Shown here piece by piece: positions 1 through 12,000 of a DNA stretch of 37,372 bases. Position 1 is the stretch's first letter. Each line of letters begins with the position of its first letter. Both the position numbers and the translations under genes were made by a program. The stretch spans positions 1-37,372 of the forward strand of contig JANBPT010000412.1 of NCBI GenBank assembly GCA_027575765.1, in the 5' to 3' direction. This DNA comes from Tieghemiomyces parasiticus (lineage: Eukaryota > Kickxellomycota > Dimargaritomycetes > Dimargaritales > Dimargaritaceae). The notes below the pieces were generated by a model. It was not told where the DNA came from. It worked only from the letters and a program-made list of their open reading frames with translations, and did no database searches.

Positions 1-2240
1 GAGACGCCTGACCGTGACTCGAGAGGATAGGTGGAGGAGGACCAAGGAGAGGCTTGATCTGCGCTTCCATTTATTAATTGGGGTGCTTTAGCCCCCCCAG
101 CCTTCCCCACATCGCGCGGCCCCTTAGCAGCAATGCGGGGGGACTGGGCCTATGGAGCGGATTGGCCTTCTGGGCAAGAGGCTTTAGTCTCCTATACCAA
201 TAACGGCCTAGCCCTGTTGACAGGGAGGAGATCAAGCCTCAGCTTGGTCTGCTAAGTGACCGCTCGCTGGTGCACTGGAATGCTCTCCCCCCCCCACTGA
301 CATGCACCAAAGGTAGTCTAGGGGAGAAAGAGGGGGGAGGAGGAGCAAGTGAGCGATGGTAGGGTCGACCAAGTTGGCGCCTTGTGAGTCCAGAGATCAG
401 GCCACCTTTGACCTCACAAAATGGGCCGATATTCGGAGTTGGCATACCCCCCTCTTGCTCTCTACGCCTGATGTCGGACGATAGATGGATGGTAATTGGA
501 AGGCAGAGTTGCCTCTATCGGACCGTGTAGCAAGGTAATTCCTGCTCAGGAATTAATCTTGCCATCTACCTTGCCTGGCGTTACCTCCTCTGCGCCCTAG
601 CCAACGTCCTAGGAGCCGCAAAACGTAGGATGACATGGCCTGCGTCCGGTAGCCGGCCTCGGTGGTGCAGTCGAAAAGAGGCTGGACGCTCTGTCCACTC
701 GACGTCCACTTCGCGGCGACAAGCACGGCTTCGCACCTTACCTTACAAAGCCCTGACGAGCCGGCCCCTACATTCTCTGGGGCAACCGTTACCTCGTTCA
801 CAACCTTGGGAGCGGCATCCAAGTGATCGGTGGGTGGCCGTGTGCCATAATTTAATCACCACGCCGTTCTCCAGTCACGCCAAATGATACACTCCATTCG
901 CTATCACATGCCAAAGCGAAGTACTGTGCATATCACACCAGCTGGGCACACCGGACAATATAAAGAGGGCATAGCCATCATCCCCACACCGATGGAGCCC
1001 AAAAATAGATTCAGGGGAATAGAGCCGCTCATCTCATTCTGCTGGGATCAGGATCGGGGTTACCGCCATCCGACTCAGCGTCACGGCCAAGTCAGACATG
1101 GGCGACCCGCAAGAAAACCAGGGGCTCGATCTTGGCCCCGGCCAGGTCCGTTAGGACAAGGGCATGGCCTGCCTGCTTATCCTTATTCTTACCAACAAAC
1201 ATTCGGACCAGCTGGCGGATGGGGCAGTAGCGACCCGCCAGCAGGAGGGTCACTGGAGTTCGCATGATCGCCATTAGCAGGTCCAAAACTACCCCAAAAA
1301 AGGTGAACAGGCCCCTGCAATCCATATGGGGGTTAGGGGCACCCCCCATGAGCCGGAAATGCCCTTACGGCTAACTGGAAGACGATGCGGTGGTAGAGCG
1401 TCGTGGGGTACTGATCAACGTCTCGGCGGTCCTTGAAAGGAACGCTAGCCGTAAGGGACAGTCTTGTAGAGAAAGCCCAGGTGCCATCGCCGACTTACTG
1501 GCAGGGCTTTATCCTCAATCCGCTCCAGCTGTGAAGTCAGGTTGCCGTCGAGGTTTAACTTTCCCGGGGGGACCGGAGACTGTATTGCCCTGAACGATAA
1601 TGCTGTTGGCGAATTTTCCCTATAGGCCCCTTAACCGTAATAAACATGGTTGGGGGAGGTGTGAAGTGGTGTTTGGTAATCGAAGGCGCGTAACGAGATG
1701 GCGGGTACGATGTAGGCGGGGTTGGGGGAAAGCAAGGAATTGCCCTGGTGACCAATGGGTGGGGGTCTAGACTATTTGATAACGGCCAGTCTGCTTAAGC
1801 TCGGTTCACGAGGTCCCAGGAAGGGGCAGGGTGGTCCAGCAGGATGACACCAGACCGGCGCCAAGCCTTATCAACGGCAGGCATCGGGGCTGCCACTCAA
1901 GGAAGAAACTGGAGTAGGGGGTCGGGGTCCCAGGATAACTGCTCCGGTGCTGGGCAGCCTGACTCGCCTCAGGCCCCTCCGGCGCTGCCTTGGTATCCAT
2001 GGAAGCTTGAGTGCCATGGAAACCTAGTGACCATAGCGCAGACTTCCACTGGTCATCATTCCCCTGACCTGTCCCTTATTGGTCATGGACAAGGAAATCT
2101 CCGGTAGCTCTGGGACTTGCACCATCCCATCGGCGCAAGATTTCTTTGAATTATTGGTATACTCTAGCTAACCCGCTTTTCCAACCGATACCTAAATTTT
2201 ACCCGGGCTCCCAAGCACCCCTCCATCCGATGAGACCGTG
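1..2240. other. Gene-free left flank
   Basis: All six frames are broken by stops, and the longest open stretch is about 127 codons on the plus strand with no recognisable domain. A minus-strand stretch of 85 codons overlaps it and also resembles no family I know. There are homopurine and homopyrimidine runs, such as C-rich tracts near 90 and 287. I see no tRNA boxes, terminal repeats or transposase/reverse-transcriptase motifs. The segment just left of 2241 presumably holds the 3' UTR of the minus-strand CTC1-like gene. Confidence 0.5.
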
Positions 2241-5200
2241 CTAACGTTTGGCCAGTTGCGTAATGAGGGCCTGGCACTCAACCTGGCTATTCGCTGGGCT
2301 CACGTGCAGACAGCGGTAGCTGTTCTTCCGAGTTGTCACCCATGTGAGCCCGCCCTGAGTACCGGCAGGAGCCTGCAGCAGCAGCCGGGGATCTGCGGCC
2401 ACCGTTTCAGCGCTACCAGAGGAGAGCTTCCCCGTGGGTACGCCGTTGGCGGTGGAAAAATCGAGGTAGAGATCATGCAGTTGGGCCTGGGCTGACGTTT
2501 CGGGTATCACGAGACTACCGCGGATAAAGCTGGCGTTAAAGCTGTTGCAAAGGTCGGTGTAGGCGGCAGCAACGGCTACGGGATCGGTTGAATCGACCTG
2601 CGCCCCCTCCAGCGTGCTGGATTGAACTCCGTTTTGCGGCCGTGCCGCGCTGCCCACGGCCGGAGAGGTGCGTTGGTAGTCCAGACGAGCGACGGTGTGT
2701 AGCCAGGTCCGCAGTTGAGCCAAGCGAGAACCGTTCCATCCCAGTAGGCTCGCCATCGCCGCCATGTCGGTAATAGTGACAAAGGCCTCGCCGGCCACAT
2801 CGCTCACGTGCACCTTCATCCACACCTGGAGTTCGTCACGGGTGGCTATGGCCGCGCTGGCCGTCGTCGCAGTGACGACTGCACCGGGATTCGGTGCCGC
2901 GTAACAAACGTGATCGGGGGCCCAAACAGCACGGCATTCGACGCAGAGTAGCTGCAGCGTGAGTTGTAGGAGCTGGGTGACCACCGCTTGGATGCGGTAG
3001 ATTGGGCCGGGTTCAGTTGACGGGGGCGGTCGCGCGAGCCGTTCCAATTCAGCTAGGAGGCGACGTGGGGCGGCGGTAATGTCCGGCTGACCAGATTGTC
3101 TGGGTAGGGCCGGAGCGGGGTATCGCTCAGACGGGATGGACCGTGGGGTACTCGTGATTTGTAATTCAAAGAGGTGACCCTTCTGGTCCTGGCGATAGAG
3201 CGGGTATATCAGGGCGGGCGGCACGCTAGGAGCTCGCGGGATCGGCCGTAGGCGTGAGCAGGCCGCTAGCGTGGCATAGGCTACGCCCGAGGAGCTACGG
3301 CGGACGGGTACCCGTTCTAAAGTGAGGTACTCGGCGATCAACAGACCCGGCGGACATACCCACTCGCGGAGGTCGAGGATCACGCGCAGCTGGTCCGGTC
3401 CTTTAGGGTCGCTAAGCGTGAGATCGACGATCAGATCGGTTCCACCCAGGCCCAAAGGTCCTACCATCAGGGAAGCCAGGGTCGCGTCGGCTGGCCGGAG
3501 CGACGGGTGGACGATGGAAGGAAGCTGGATCACATGGTCCAGGGCGGTTCGCGGGTAGACGGCGTGGGCCACGATCCGCCCGGCGACTGTGCAGAGCTGT
3601 GGAGTCGGTTCGACGGCCGCGAGCGTCGCTAGCGAGGATGGTGGCGGGAGCATCTGGAGCGCCTCAGCGACCGTAATCGGCGGGAGAAGCACGGCTGAGA
3701 TGTGTGAGTAGTAGGCCGTGGCGAAACATGCGGCAGAGGCGGGGTCCAGGTGCAGACGGAGGGGCCACACGTTGGAGCCAGCGGAATCGCTCTCAGGCCG
3801 CTCAAGCTTGTGCTCCTCTGCCGCCCACGCGGCCGTGTCAGGGGGAGTCAAGTCGGTGCCCGCCACCAAAGTGACTGGTTCAAGGCCCCGGAGCGTCGTT
3901 GTGGGGTTGATATCGTGGATACCTCGCGCAGCCCGAGTTAGCCCGGAATCCTCCGCTGTGGCATAGACTAGGAGGTACGCCGTGTTGTCTCGCATGTCGC
4001 TGGTGGCGAAGGTGGCCGCGTCTGACTGGATACCAAGGTTAAATTTGGCAAAGAGCGGTGAACGGAGCTCCGCTGTGGGTTCGGTCCCGGCACCCAGGCT
4101 GACCGGGAAGCAGTAACCCTCGGCCCAAGCGCGTAACAAGTCGCACGAGGAAGGTAGAGGATCGAGCTGCGGATGGTGCACATAAGTAGGGACGAAAATA
4201 ACGCGGGATTCTTCCTCTTCGTCATCGGATGTGTTAAACATGTCCGAGGGGGAGGCGGACGGGGTGGTGGAGTTGATGGGAATTAACGCAGGGCCTGGCC
4301 GCCATAGACAGGTGGCACCGGCCAGGTGCACGCGGGCGGAGATGCGGACGTAGCCCTCGTCAGTTACAAACAGCCCTGTGCTAGCAGAATCCAGAGACGG
4401 AGTGGGTGACGAGTGGGGGTGCGGCGGTACGGTTACGCGCTCCCAGACCAGGTCAAAGAGTGTGAACGCCCACAGCTGGGTGAGGGCCACGACGGGTGCG
4501 TAGGGGGCGGGGCAGTCGGGGTCGACCACCAAGGTTACAGGGAGCCGTGCACCACTGTCGTCCGTAAGAAACAGGTCCGCGCCGATGGAGAGAGGATGAG
4601 CCTCGTGGGCCATTATGCGACCCCACAGGACCTCGCTACCTCCACCCAGCTGGCGATGCAAAAGTAGCAGAGTCTGGGTAGGGTCGGAACGTGGTGGGGT
4701 GGTCAAGTGATCTGATGCGGAGGACGTTAGCCGGGGAGAGTCCGGCGCTGTGGCCAGTTGCCATACCCGGTCCCGCACGTGGGCCGCCCAGTCCAGTATG
4801 TCTCGCGGAAGGACGATGGGTGGCATATTAGGGTAGAGCTGCTGGGCCCGGGCGCAGGGATACGCTCCCGTCGGTAAAATGGTATCGGGTTGGTCGTGGA
4901 GTAGTACGTCAGAAACCACGTCAGGCGGCCGGTCGCGGATTTGTCGGTCTACGGTGACCACTTTAGCACGGTCCCTGATGTCCCGCAGCAACCAGCCCAG
5001 GGCGGTGGTGAGGGCCCGGTCGGACTCGTCGGTCGGAAACTGTAACCGATCCAGGAGCCATAGAGTATCGACCAAAGCCAACAGATCAAACGTTCCCAGA
5101 TTGAACCGGTAGGGTGGTGGGAGGAGGGCGCGGCAAAGCACCGGGTAAGTTGCCGACCGGGTGGGCGACTCCATCGCCGGGGCTGATTCGTTTCGGCAAG

Positions 5201-6128
5201 GTTCGACGCGGGTGGATGGACAGATCCAAAGGACCCCAGTGGCCGATGTAGTTAAGAGGGGATAGGCCTGGCCGTCGCGGGGCGGGGAATCGGAGCCGTC
5301 CAGCATGGGCATCAGGGTCGAAACGCCGGTGAGGGTACGGTAGAAGCCTAGACGTCGGTTGAACGAAGCCATGTGAACATCACGAAGCCGGACCCTCCGA
5401 CCGACCCCCAGCGGTCCATCTGGGTGGTACGCGGGCCACCCAGTGGCGCACAAGATGTACTTGTTGTCAAGCTGGAACAGGCCCAAACCGAGGTCAAAGA
5501 CGCGGGTGATCGTGCCCTTGAAGTCGATAATCTGGTGGATGGTTCCGCGACATGGTAGCGCGGAGGGCAAAGGAGGCGGGATAGCGATCGATCCGGCGAC
5601 AGACAAGGTTGTCACGGCGTAGCGCTGGTTGGGCGGTTGAGCGTACGGGCGAAGGGCAGGGACTAAATCGACCAACGGCGATGGGTCAGGCAGGCCCGTG
5701 GCCGCCGGGTGGAAAGTGCCCAAACTGCCGAGGCCGAAAACGAGACAAGGGGCCATGACTCCGGCCAGCAGCGGCCACTGGAAGCGACGCAATCGCCCGA
5801 GTACCACCCGAGCACCGGGCTGCCACTTCGAGTGCTGTGCCGCCGCAGCCGGGTGGAGGCTAACTACCGGAACCATGGCAAAGAACAGCGGCGAAGTGTC
5901 GGCAGGGTCTGTGTCGTCGGCCCCAGCCAAGCCCATGCCCTGGGGCCTCACGAAGGCCTCGCACACTTGAACCCGGCAAACGAAGAGTGGGGGGCGGTCC
6001 GGGCGGTGTAGCAGCTCGGACCGCGCCTGGATCGTACCGGTCACAAGGAATGCCGGCTCGGACTCACAGGGTGCGGTTAAAAAAGTGGAGGCCACGGCGG
6101 CGTCAGTGGTTGAGAGTGTCGCCATCAT
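2241..6128 (-). CDS. CTC1: CTC1-like subunit of the CST telomere complex
   Basis: This is a 1295-residue single-exon protein. In animals and plants, CTC1 with STN1 and TEN1 binds single-stranded telomeric DNA and recruits DNA polymerase alpha-primase for C-strand fill-in. Two regions recall CTC1. Around residues 195-265 there is a repeated RGT/KGTI strand, then GLFQLDNKYILC and RVRLRDVHMASF, as in the conserved CTC1 central region. Near the C-terminus a zinc-ribbon-like motif (C1062-x2-C1065, H1073, C1075) sits in an OB-like fold with a VTITDMAAMASLLGW strand, followed by DPRLLLQAP at about 1246, close to the end of vertebrate CTC1. An acidic serine patch lies near residue 630. The usual second zinc CxxC pair is not intact, so ligands may differ. 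Two consecutive ATGs open the frame. The size fits CTC1 (about 1200-1300). The call rests on motif recall, not an alignment. A different large OB-fold protein is the main alternative. Confidence 0.7.
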   Translation of the reverse strand: MMATLSTTDAAVASTFLTAPCESEPAFLVTGTIQARSELLHRPDRPPLFVCRVQVCEAFVRPQGMGLAGADDTDPADTSPLFFAMVPVVSLHPAAAAQHSKWQPGARVVLGRLRRFQWPLLAGVMAPCLVFGLGSLGTFHPAATGLPDPSPLVDLVPALRPYAQPPNQRYAVTTLSVAGSIAIPPPLPSALPCRGTIHQIIDFKGTITRVFDLGLGLFQLDNKYILCATGWPAYHPDGPLGVGRRVRLRDVHMASFNRRLGFYRTLTGVSTLMPMLDGSDSPPRDGQAYPLLTTSATGVLWICPSTRVEPCRNESAPAMESPTRSATYPVLCRALLPPPYRFNLGTFDLLALVDTLWLLDRLQFPTDESDRALTTALGWLLRDIRDRAKVVTVDRQIRDRPPDVVSDVLLHDQPDTILPTGAYPCARAQQLYPNMPPIVLPRDILDWAAHVRDRVWQLATAPDSPRLTSSASDHLTTPPRSDPTQTLLLLHRQLGGGSEVLWGRIMAHEAHPLSIGADLFLTDDSGARLPVTLVVDPDCPAPYAPVVALTQLWAFTLFDLVWERVTVPPHPHSSPTPSLDSASTGLFVTDEGYVRISARVHLAGATCLWRPGPALIPINSTTPSASPSDMFNTSDDEEEESRVIFVPTYVHHPQLDPLPSSCDLLRAWAEGYCFPVSLGAGTEPTAELRSPLFAKFNLGIQSDAATFATSDMRDNTAYLLVYATAEDSGLTRAARGIHDINPTTTLRGLEPVTLVAGTDLTPPDTAAWAAEEHKLERPESDSAGSNVWPLRLHLDPASAACFATAYYSHISAVLLPPITVAEALQMLPPPSSLATLAAVEPTPQLCTVAGRIVAHAVYPRTALDHVIQLPSIVHPSLRPADATLASLMVGPLGLGGTDLIVDLTLSDPKGPDQLRVILDLREWVCPPGLLIAEYLTLERVPVRRSSSGVAYATLAACSRLRPIPRAPSVPPALIYPLYRQDQKGHLFELQITSTPRSIPSERYPAPALPRQSGQPDITAAPRRLLAELERLARPPPSTEPGPIYRIQAVVTQLLQLTLQLLCVECRAVWAPDHVCYAAPNPGAVVTATTASAAIATRDELQVWMKVHVSDVAGEAFVTITDMAAMASLLGWNGSRLAQLRTWLHTVARLDYQRTSPAVGSAARPQNGVQSSTLEGAQVDSTDPVAVAAAYTDLCNSFNASFIRGSLVIPETSAQAQLHDLYLDFSTANGVPTGKLSSGSAETVAADPRLLLQAPAGTQGGLTWVTTRKNSYRCLHVSPANSQVECQALITQLAKR

Positions 6129-6601
6129 TCAGTCAAATGTGCGGTGAAGTAATGAGGTGTATTCGACAGGCCATAGCGTATGCATCCGCAACGTGAATGG
6201 AGGGGGGAACTATGGTCAACCCTCCCTCTCCCTATGCTGGTGTTATGCCACTGACCCGAGTGTCCACTTGGTTTATGCCTAACCACAATTCCACTGCGTA
6301 GTGGCCGCCGCAGCGCCTTTGACGGGCGAAGGCCGTGAAAGCCCGGCAGACCAAGCCAGCCCTTCTGTTTGATGTCCCGCCACGAGAGAAACAGGTAAGC
6401 GTATGGCCCAGCGTTTTGCAATCTAAATACACTGGTAGATGTCTATCCCCCACTTCGATGATGGCATTGTGAACTCGTCAGCCAATTTTCCACTCCCTGA
6501 TCACCTTCTCACACCATTAAACGCAAATACGCTGCTCATTATCAACCGACCTAGTACCGTCAGAACGCTGCCAATCCCCCATTTAGACCGTCCTCTTCAC
6601 G
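6129..6601. promoter_or_regulatory. Shared promoter region of CTC1-like and PRP28 genes
   Basis: The two start codons face away from each other across 473 bp, so this segment must hold both promoters and both 5' leaders. I see no clear TATA box for either gene. A very short upstream frame (ATG ATG then two codons and TGA, starting at 6455-6458) precedes PRP28, but whether it is transcribed is unknown. Confidence 0.5.
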
Positions 6602-9013
6602 ATGAGCACCCGTGACCACCGCCGCGACCGTTCTGGCGATCGGGGCCGACGCGAGCGATCACCTCCTCGCCACCGGCATGAGTACCATGACCGTGACCGT
6701 CATTACCGGGCGCGACGCGCCAGCCCTTCTCCCCGCCGGAGTGGCTCTCCGCGACGCAGCCGGCACCGCTCGCCCTCATACTCGGCCCGGTCAGGTAGAC
6801 GGGAAGTTTCAGACTCTCACGAGCGGTTCGGACACTCCAACACTGATCAGGCGCGTACCGTTGGCCTCGATCAAGGTAACCCGCTCGAACGGCTGAAGCA
6901 AGCCATGAGCCAGAGTGACCTGGTGTATCGGCCCCGGACCGCAGAAAATTCCGCGAAAGCATCTACATCTCCTCCTCAATCGGTCGCTCCCACTCCAGTG
7001 GCTCCACCGCAGCGTAAACAAATCGTGACTAAGGCAGCCGCCCCGGATTTACCCGCCGCAACGTTCCTCACCAAAGAACAGCGCGCTCAGCTGGCCCTGG
7101 AACGCCGCCAGGCCCAGGTGGCCAATCGACGTGAAGAGCAGGATTTGGTGCGACGTGATCTGTCCGATGCCCAGACGCACCGGACCAACAAGGATGGAAC
7201 CGACAGACACGCTGACCGCTCTCGCAGCCCTTCCGATCGTCACCGCCACGACAGCCGCCGGGGTGACAGGCGTAACAGCCGTGAGTCCCGACGCCCGTCA
7301 CCAGTCCGCCCGTCCGACCAACCCGACGCCCGTGGCGACGACGAACTTCGCGCCATCCGCGAACGGTACCTGGGTGCCGAAAAGAAGGCGCGCCGAACGC
7401 GGCGCTCGAACGAACGCAAATTCGTGTTTGGCTGGGACGCCGCCGACGACACATCTCAGGACTACAACGCCCTATACCAGCATCGGCTGCAGCCCACCAT
7501 GTTTGGCCGCGCCCGTCCTGCCGGCGCGGACCCGCGGGATGGGCATAATCGCAGCGGCCGGTCTGATGCGGACCGTGAGCCGTCGGAGGTTGCTAACAGG
7601 GCCCGTCCAGGCCGGGATGACCGTCACTGGTCCGATAAGCCCCTTGAGGAGATGACCGAGCGCGATTGGCGCATCTTCAAGGAGGATTTCAATATTTCAA
7701 CCAAGGGCGGCAGCATCCCGCGCCCGATCCGACGCTGGGATGAAGCGCCGCTTCCTTCGCAGCTGCAAGAAGTGATTAACCGGGTCGGATACACGGAACC
7801 TACCCCGATTCAGCGCCAGGCTATCCCAATCGGGCTGCAGAACCGCGACATTATCGGCATCGCTGAGACGGGCAGCGGTAAGACGGCGTCGTTCCTTATC
7901 CCAATGCTGGTATTCATCAGCGCTCTTCCGCGGCTGACCCCGGAGACAATGGCCCTCGGTCCGTATGCCCTTATCTTGGCCCCAACCCGTGAGCTAGCCC
8001 AGCAGATTGAACACGAGGCGCTTAAGTTCTGTAAGCCGCTTGGTTATCACTGCGTATCTATCGTTGGCGGACATGCCATCGAGGAGCAGGCGTTTAACTT
8101 GCGCAACGGCGCTGAAATCATCATTGCTACTCCTGGGCGGCTGAAGGATTGCTTGGACCGCCGGATTCTGGTCCTGAGCCAGTGTACCTACGTGGTGATG
8201 GACGAGGCCGACCGCATGATCGATATGGGATTCGAGCCCGACGTGAACTACGTGCTGGACGCCCTCCCTGTCTCCAACATTCGACCCGATACGGACGGTC
8301 CCGCCGAGCGCGCATATCAAGACGACGACGATGTCGCGGCTCCGCCCGGAACGTTCCGCCAGACAACCATGTTTTCGGCCACCATGCCCACGGCGGTAGA
8401 GCGGCTGGCCAACAAGTACTTACGGCGCCCGGCCGTAGTTACCATCGGCACCGCGGGCCAGGCCGTGGACACCGTCGAACAGCGCGTCGAGTTCATCAGT
8501 GATGAGGGCCGCAAGCGGCAGCGTCTGCTAGCCCTCCTGGCGCGCGGATTCGAACCACCCGTTATTGTGTTCGTCAACCAGAAAAAGACGGCGGATTACC
8601 TGGGTAAGGCCATCCGCGATGAGGGCTACCGCGTCACCACGCTGCACGGCGGTAAGTCGCAGGACCAGCGCGAACTCTCGCTCGCCCAGCTGAAAGACGG
8701 TCAAAGTGAAATTCTGGTGGCTACCGATGTGGCCGGGCGCGGCCTCGACGTCAAAGACGTGACCATGGTCATCAACTTCGATATGGCCAAGAACATCGAG
8801 GACTACACCCACCGTATCGGCCGGACGGGCCGCGCTGGTCGGTCCGGTGTGGCCATCTCCTTCCTGGCCAGCTCAGACGCTGACGTGCTATTTGATCTCA
8901 AGCAGATGATCGGCAAGTCCAGCATTTCTCGTCTACCCCCAGAACTCGCTAACCACGAAGCGGCACAGACCAAACCTGGCACGTTTAAGACGAGAGGGGC
9001 TGATCTCGGCTAA
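6602..9013 (+). CDS. PRP28: Pre-mRNA-splicing DEAD-box helicase Prp28/DDX23
   Basis: This 803-residue ATP-dependent RNA helicase matches the U5 snRNP protein that displaces U1 from the 5' splice site before activation. The N-terminal third is rich in Arg/Ser/Asp-Arg, like human DDX23 (820 residues). A conserved pre-core stretch ([19 protein letters not shown]) is diagnostic of this family. The core follows in order: Q motif [14 protein letters not shown], Walker A around G424-T428 (AETGSGKT), [18 protein letters not shown] box D534-D537, SAT at 592-594, then the second RecA lobe with [21 protein letters not shown] and [10 protein letters not shown] at 737-746. The C-terminal [16 protein letters not shown] block is also family-specific, but the usual basic tail (KKRREE-like) is missing. 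A short acidic insert ([11 protein letters not shown]) lies between motifs II and III. No intron is needed. Identification is secure. Confidence 0.97.
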   Translation: MSTRDHRRDRSGDRGRRERSPPRHRHEYHDRDRHYRARRASPSPRRSGSPRRSRHRSPSYSARSGRREVSDSHERFGHSNTDQARTVGLDQGNPLERLKQAMSQSDLVYRPRTAENSAKASTSPPQSVAPTPVAPPQRKQIVTKAAAPDLPAATFLTKEQRAQLALERRQAQVANRREEQDLVRRDLSDAQTHRTNKDGTDRHADRSRSPSDRHRHDSRRGDRRNSRESRRPSPVRPSDQPDARGDDELRAIRERYLGAEKKARRTRRSNERKFVFGWDAADDTSQDYNALYQHRLQPTMFGRARPAGADPRDGHNRSGRSDADREPSEVANRARPGRDDRHWSDKPLEEMTERDWRIFKEDFNISTKGGSIPRPIRRWDEAPLPSQLQEVINRVGYTEPTPIQRQAIPIGLQNRDIIGIAETGSGKTASFLIPMLVFISALPRLTPETMALGPYALILAPTRELAQQIEHEALKFCKPLGYHCVSIVGGHAIEEQAFNLRNGAEIIIATPGRLKDCLDRRILVLSQCTYVVMDEADRMIDMGFEPDVNYVLDALPVSNIRPDTDGPAERAYQDDDDVAAPPGTFRQTTMFSATMPTAVERLANKYLRRPAVVTIGTAGQAVDTVEQRVEFISDEGRKRQRLLALLARGFEPPVIVFVNQKKTADYLGKAIRDEGYRVTTLHGGKSQDQRELSLAQLKDGQSEILVATDVAGRGLDVKDVTMVINFDMAKNIEDYTHRIGRTGRAGRSGVAISFLASSDADVLFDLKQMIGKSSISRLPPELANHEAAQTKPGTFKTRGADLG

Positions 9014-12000
9014 GCGGTCCCTACGGAATAGCCCGCGTGAGTACCAAGCCTTCCTCGCCTGTGAGTGCAGTTAAGATGCGTTTTAAAGCGGTGAGCACAT
9101 CAGTCTCCAGCTGCTCTCTCCCCCTCCCTCCCCACCTATGGCTCGGCAGACAGCCGTGATTTAGCTGAGAAAAGGCGGTGGGCAACTGAAAGCCAACCAG
9201 TTGGCAACTCTCTCAGAGTGGAACGGGGGGTTGTGCATTTGCAAGTCATGGGTTGGCGCCGCCAATGGTCGTCCATACATCACTATATTCGAGAGGGCCA
9301 TGAGAGACCCCGACAGCCTATTACTTTATCTCATTGGTCAGAAAGCGCAACGTTGGCCACTGACTTGCGCAATGTATGGGAGTGGGAGACCAAATAGCAT
9401 TGACAGGGCGTGCAAGGGAAAACTTGAGATGCACAAGGGATAAATGAGGAATTACTAAATTAGGCAGGCCGCCATATCACATGCGACTGGTAATGGTCAA
9501 TGGAAACTAAATGGGAGGACAATCATGAAAAAATAAAAACAGCGGGAGAGCCTGGATTTCCCACACTATGGCCGGACTGGGTATTGGTCTTTCTCGCCAT
9601 TTGAAAAACCACACGCGCACGGAGATTAGCGACACCTGTCCTATCGTTTGGTATGTGCGTCAGCGGCAGTGCGATACGATGATGGTCTCCATTTTCCTTA
9701 CTTTTTTTTATTGACAACGGATGTGGTCATTCGAAAGAGGCAGTCCTTTTTTTTTTTACTATTTTCTCGCCAGCTCCTCCGAGCCGCCGGTGATTGACCA
9801 GGGTTTGGGTAAAAGTCCGTGTGAAAGCGACGCACATTCGGAGGCTGAAGGCAGCCGCCCGAAAGCCATATCTGACCCATGAATGTGGAGGTGGACAGAT
9901 ACGCCATGGAATAATCCGAATTGAGTCAAAAATGACTCACAGTTAGGCAGCGGCCGTTTGAAGTCGACGGAGGGGTAAATGTCAAGAGACTAAACTTGCA
10001 GGAATAGAGCGCCCCCCCAACATGTAAAATGGGTGTATCCGACTCTAACCACTGGTGAACCAACAACCCGTATGTAAAATACTGCTCCGCGTGGTGGCTC
10101 GCGCATGTCGCCACCAATCCACCGAGCCTTGCAAGTAAAACCACCCGACTCGGTTCGCTATAACGGGAGGCTATGATGTCGACGAGCCCCTTTCACCATT
10201 TCATCATTCTCGGTAGTCGGACTGGCCTACTTCGGGCGAAACCTAACACAATAGCGGCCGATGATCCCCATGAGCCCCCTGTTCCAAAAGGCCACGACCC
10301 GGTGTATACTCCGGGGTTGCACTACGGTGCTGTCGGACGGATGGTGCGGTGCGCCTCGATTGGACCAAACCTGCAAGCAGGGAGCGGTCAGGGGTCGGTG
10401 CCCCAATCACTCATCCACCCATATGTTCTGTGCTACCTATCCCCATGGCAAAGCGGGTGATACGGGGTCGCCCTGTCCACAGACCACGCCCGGATGTTAA
10501 GATGACCACGGGATACACAACTGAGGCAATGCCTATCCTCGCAGACCGATCGTCATCTGGGCTGCCATCCCTAGCTATTTCGCAGCAGCGGCAAACTGCG
10601 GTGCACACTGCTGAATAAAATGCCAACAAACCAAAGTGCCAGCGGCTCCCGGACCGGGAGGTACTCTGAAGGTGTGTCCGTCTGGTTAGCAACCTTACGG
10701 AGCCACGCAAGGTGATCTGGGAGCTACTCCTTTCTATCCTAACTGGGATAAACCAGAGGGTGCGAATTGGAACACCGTGACCGGACACCCTGCCCTCTAT
10801 ACTAATCACCCAATACCCCTTCATAACCAGACGGGCGTTGATAGGCCGTAACGGGGCCGCAGTCACGGTGACCCACTCGGAACAACGTCAGGTGTTACCC
10901 CGCCACTAGTCCACCTGGGAATCTGAATATTGTGCGGACCGCCGTACTGAATGGCCAGGGCGACTGGGGTCGGCATACGATCGCGCAGTTACGTTTTAGC
11001 TATAAGCTGTATGAGAAAGTCCCGGGACAGTGAAGTCGCATGACCCACACCCCGATCCAGACTTGGTAAGGGACATTGGCCAACACCTTGGGGGGGCAAT
11101 AACGCACCTACTCAGCCAAATGGACAACCTACGTGTGCTATTTTGGACAAGTTCGTCCGCCGGAGGGCTACCAGCGTCATCAACCCCAGCCCGACAATAG
11201 CTCCAATTTCTAAGGGCAACCGGGGTTCTTAAAGCTGGGAGGGAGCCCGTCCACACCGGAGCGTAGCCGCACATGGCCCTCGGACAGGCAAGCCATCTTC
11301 GACCTCACCTCTTTCTAGCGTACCATGTTGAAAGTGTCATGTTGGGCCGCCCCAGACCATTCTGGCCACGTCCGAAGGAGCCGCCCTGCAATCAAGGCGA
11401 GGTTCCCGGGTCCAGCGCCCAGATACCCCGGTCAGGGTGAACGACGAATCCGGCAGTTCGGCGCTGGGCTACGGGTCCGCATCCGGTGAGACAACTGGTG
11501 CACCTTTCCGTGCATTGCGCTGAGCCGTACGCTTGGTGGCCCGATTCTGAGGGAAAGTTCCTATACAGTTTGTTAATTAAAATGGCAGATACTGGGCTTG
11601 TAGGTTACCAACATCCAGATGGATTTACCTACCACATCTGCCCACTCGGGTATCAGTTTCGGCCTGCTAACCCAGCACTCCAGCGGCTTACGTCTGATTC
11701 GTCGCATCTGATAGCCCTCGGATCACCAACTTTGCGTTAATTCGCGAGTACTTAGCAAGGTAAGCGCGACCTCTTCCTCCGTGTACATAGACGTACGGAG
11801 GAAACAAGCAAGAAGCGGGAAGAGTAGGTGTGTCCGGGACCGCATGGGTCTGCCGGTCGAGCTCGGGAGACCCGGTGACCTGATTAGGTAGCCACTAATA
11901 TTGGCGTCTGAATGGCTAATTGGCGGCCTCTGCTCGCTACAACTAGCGCGGCGAACCAATCCCAAGGCCAGCGAGGGGCAAGTCAGCCACTTACGAGTGA

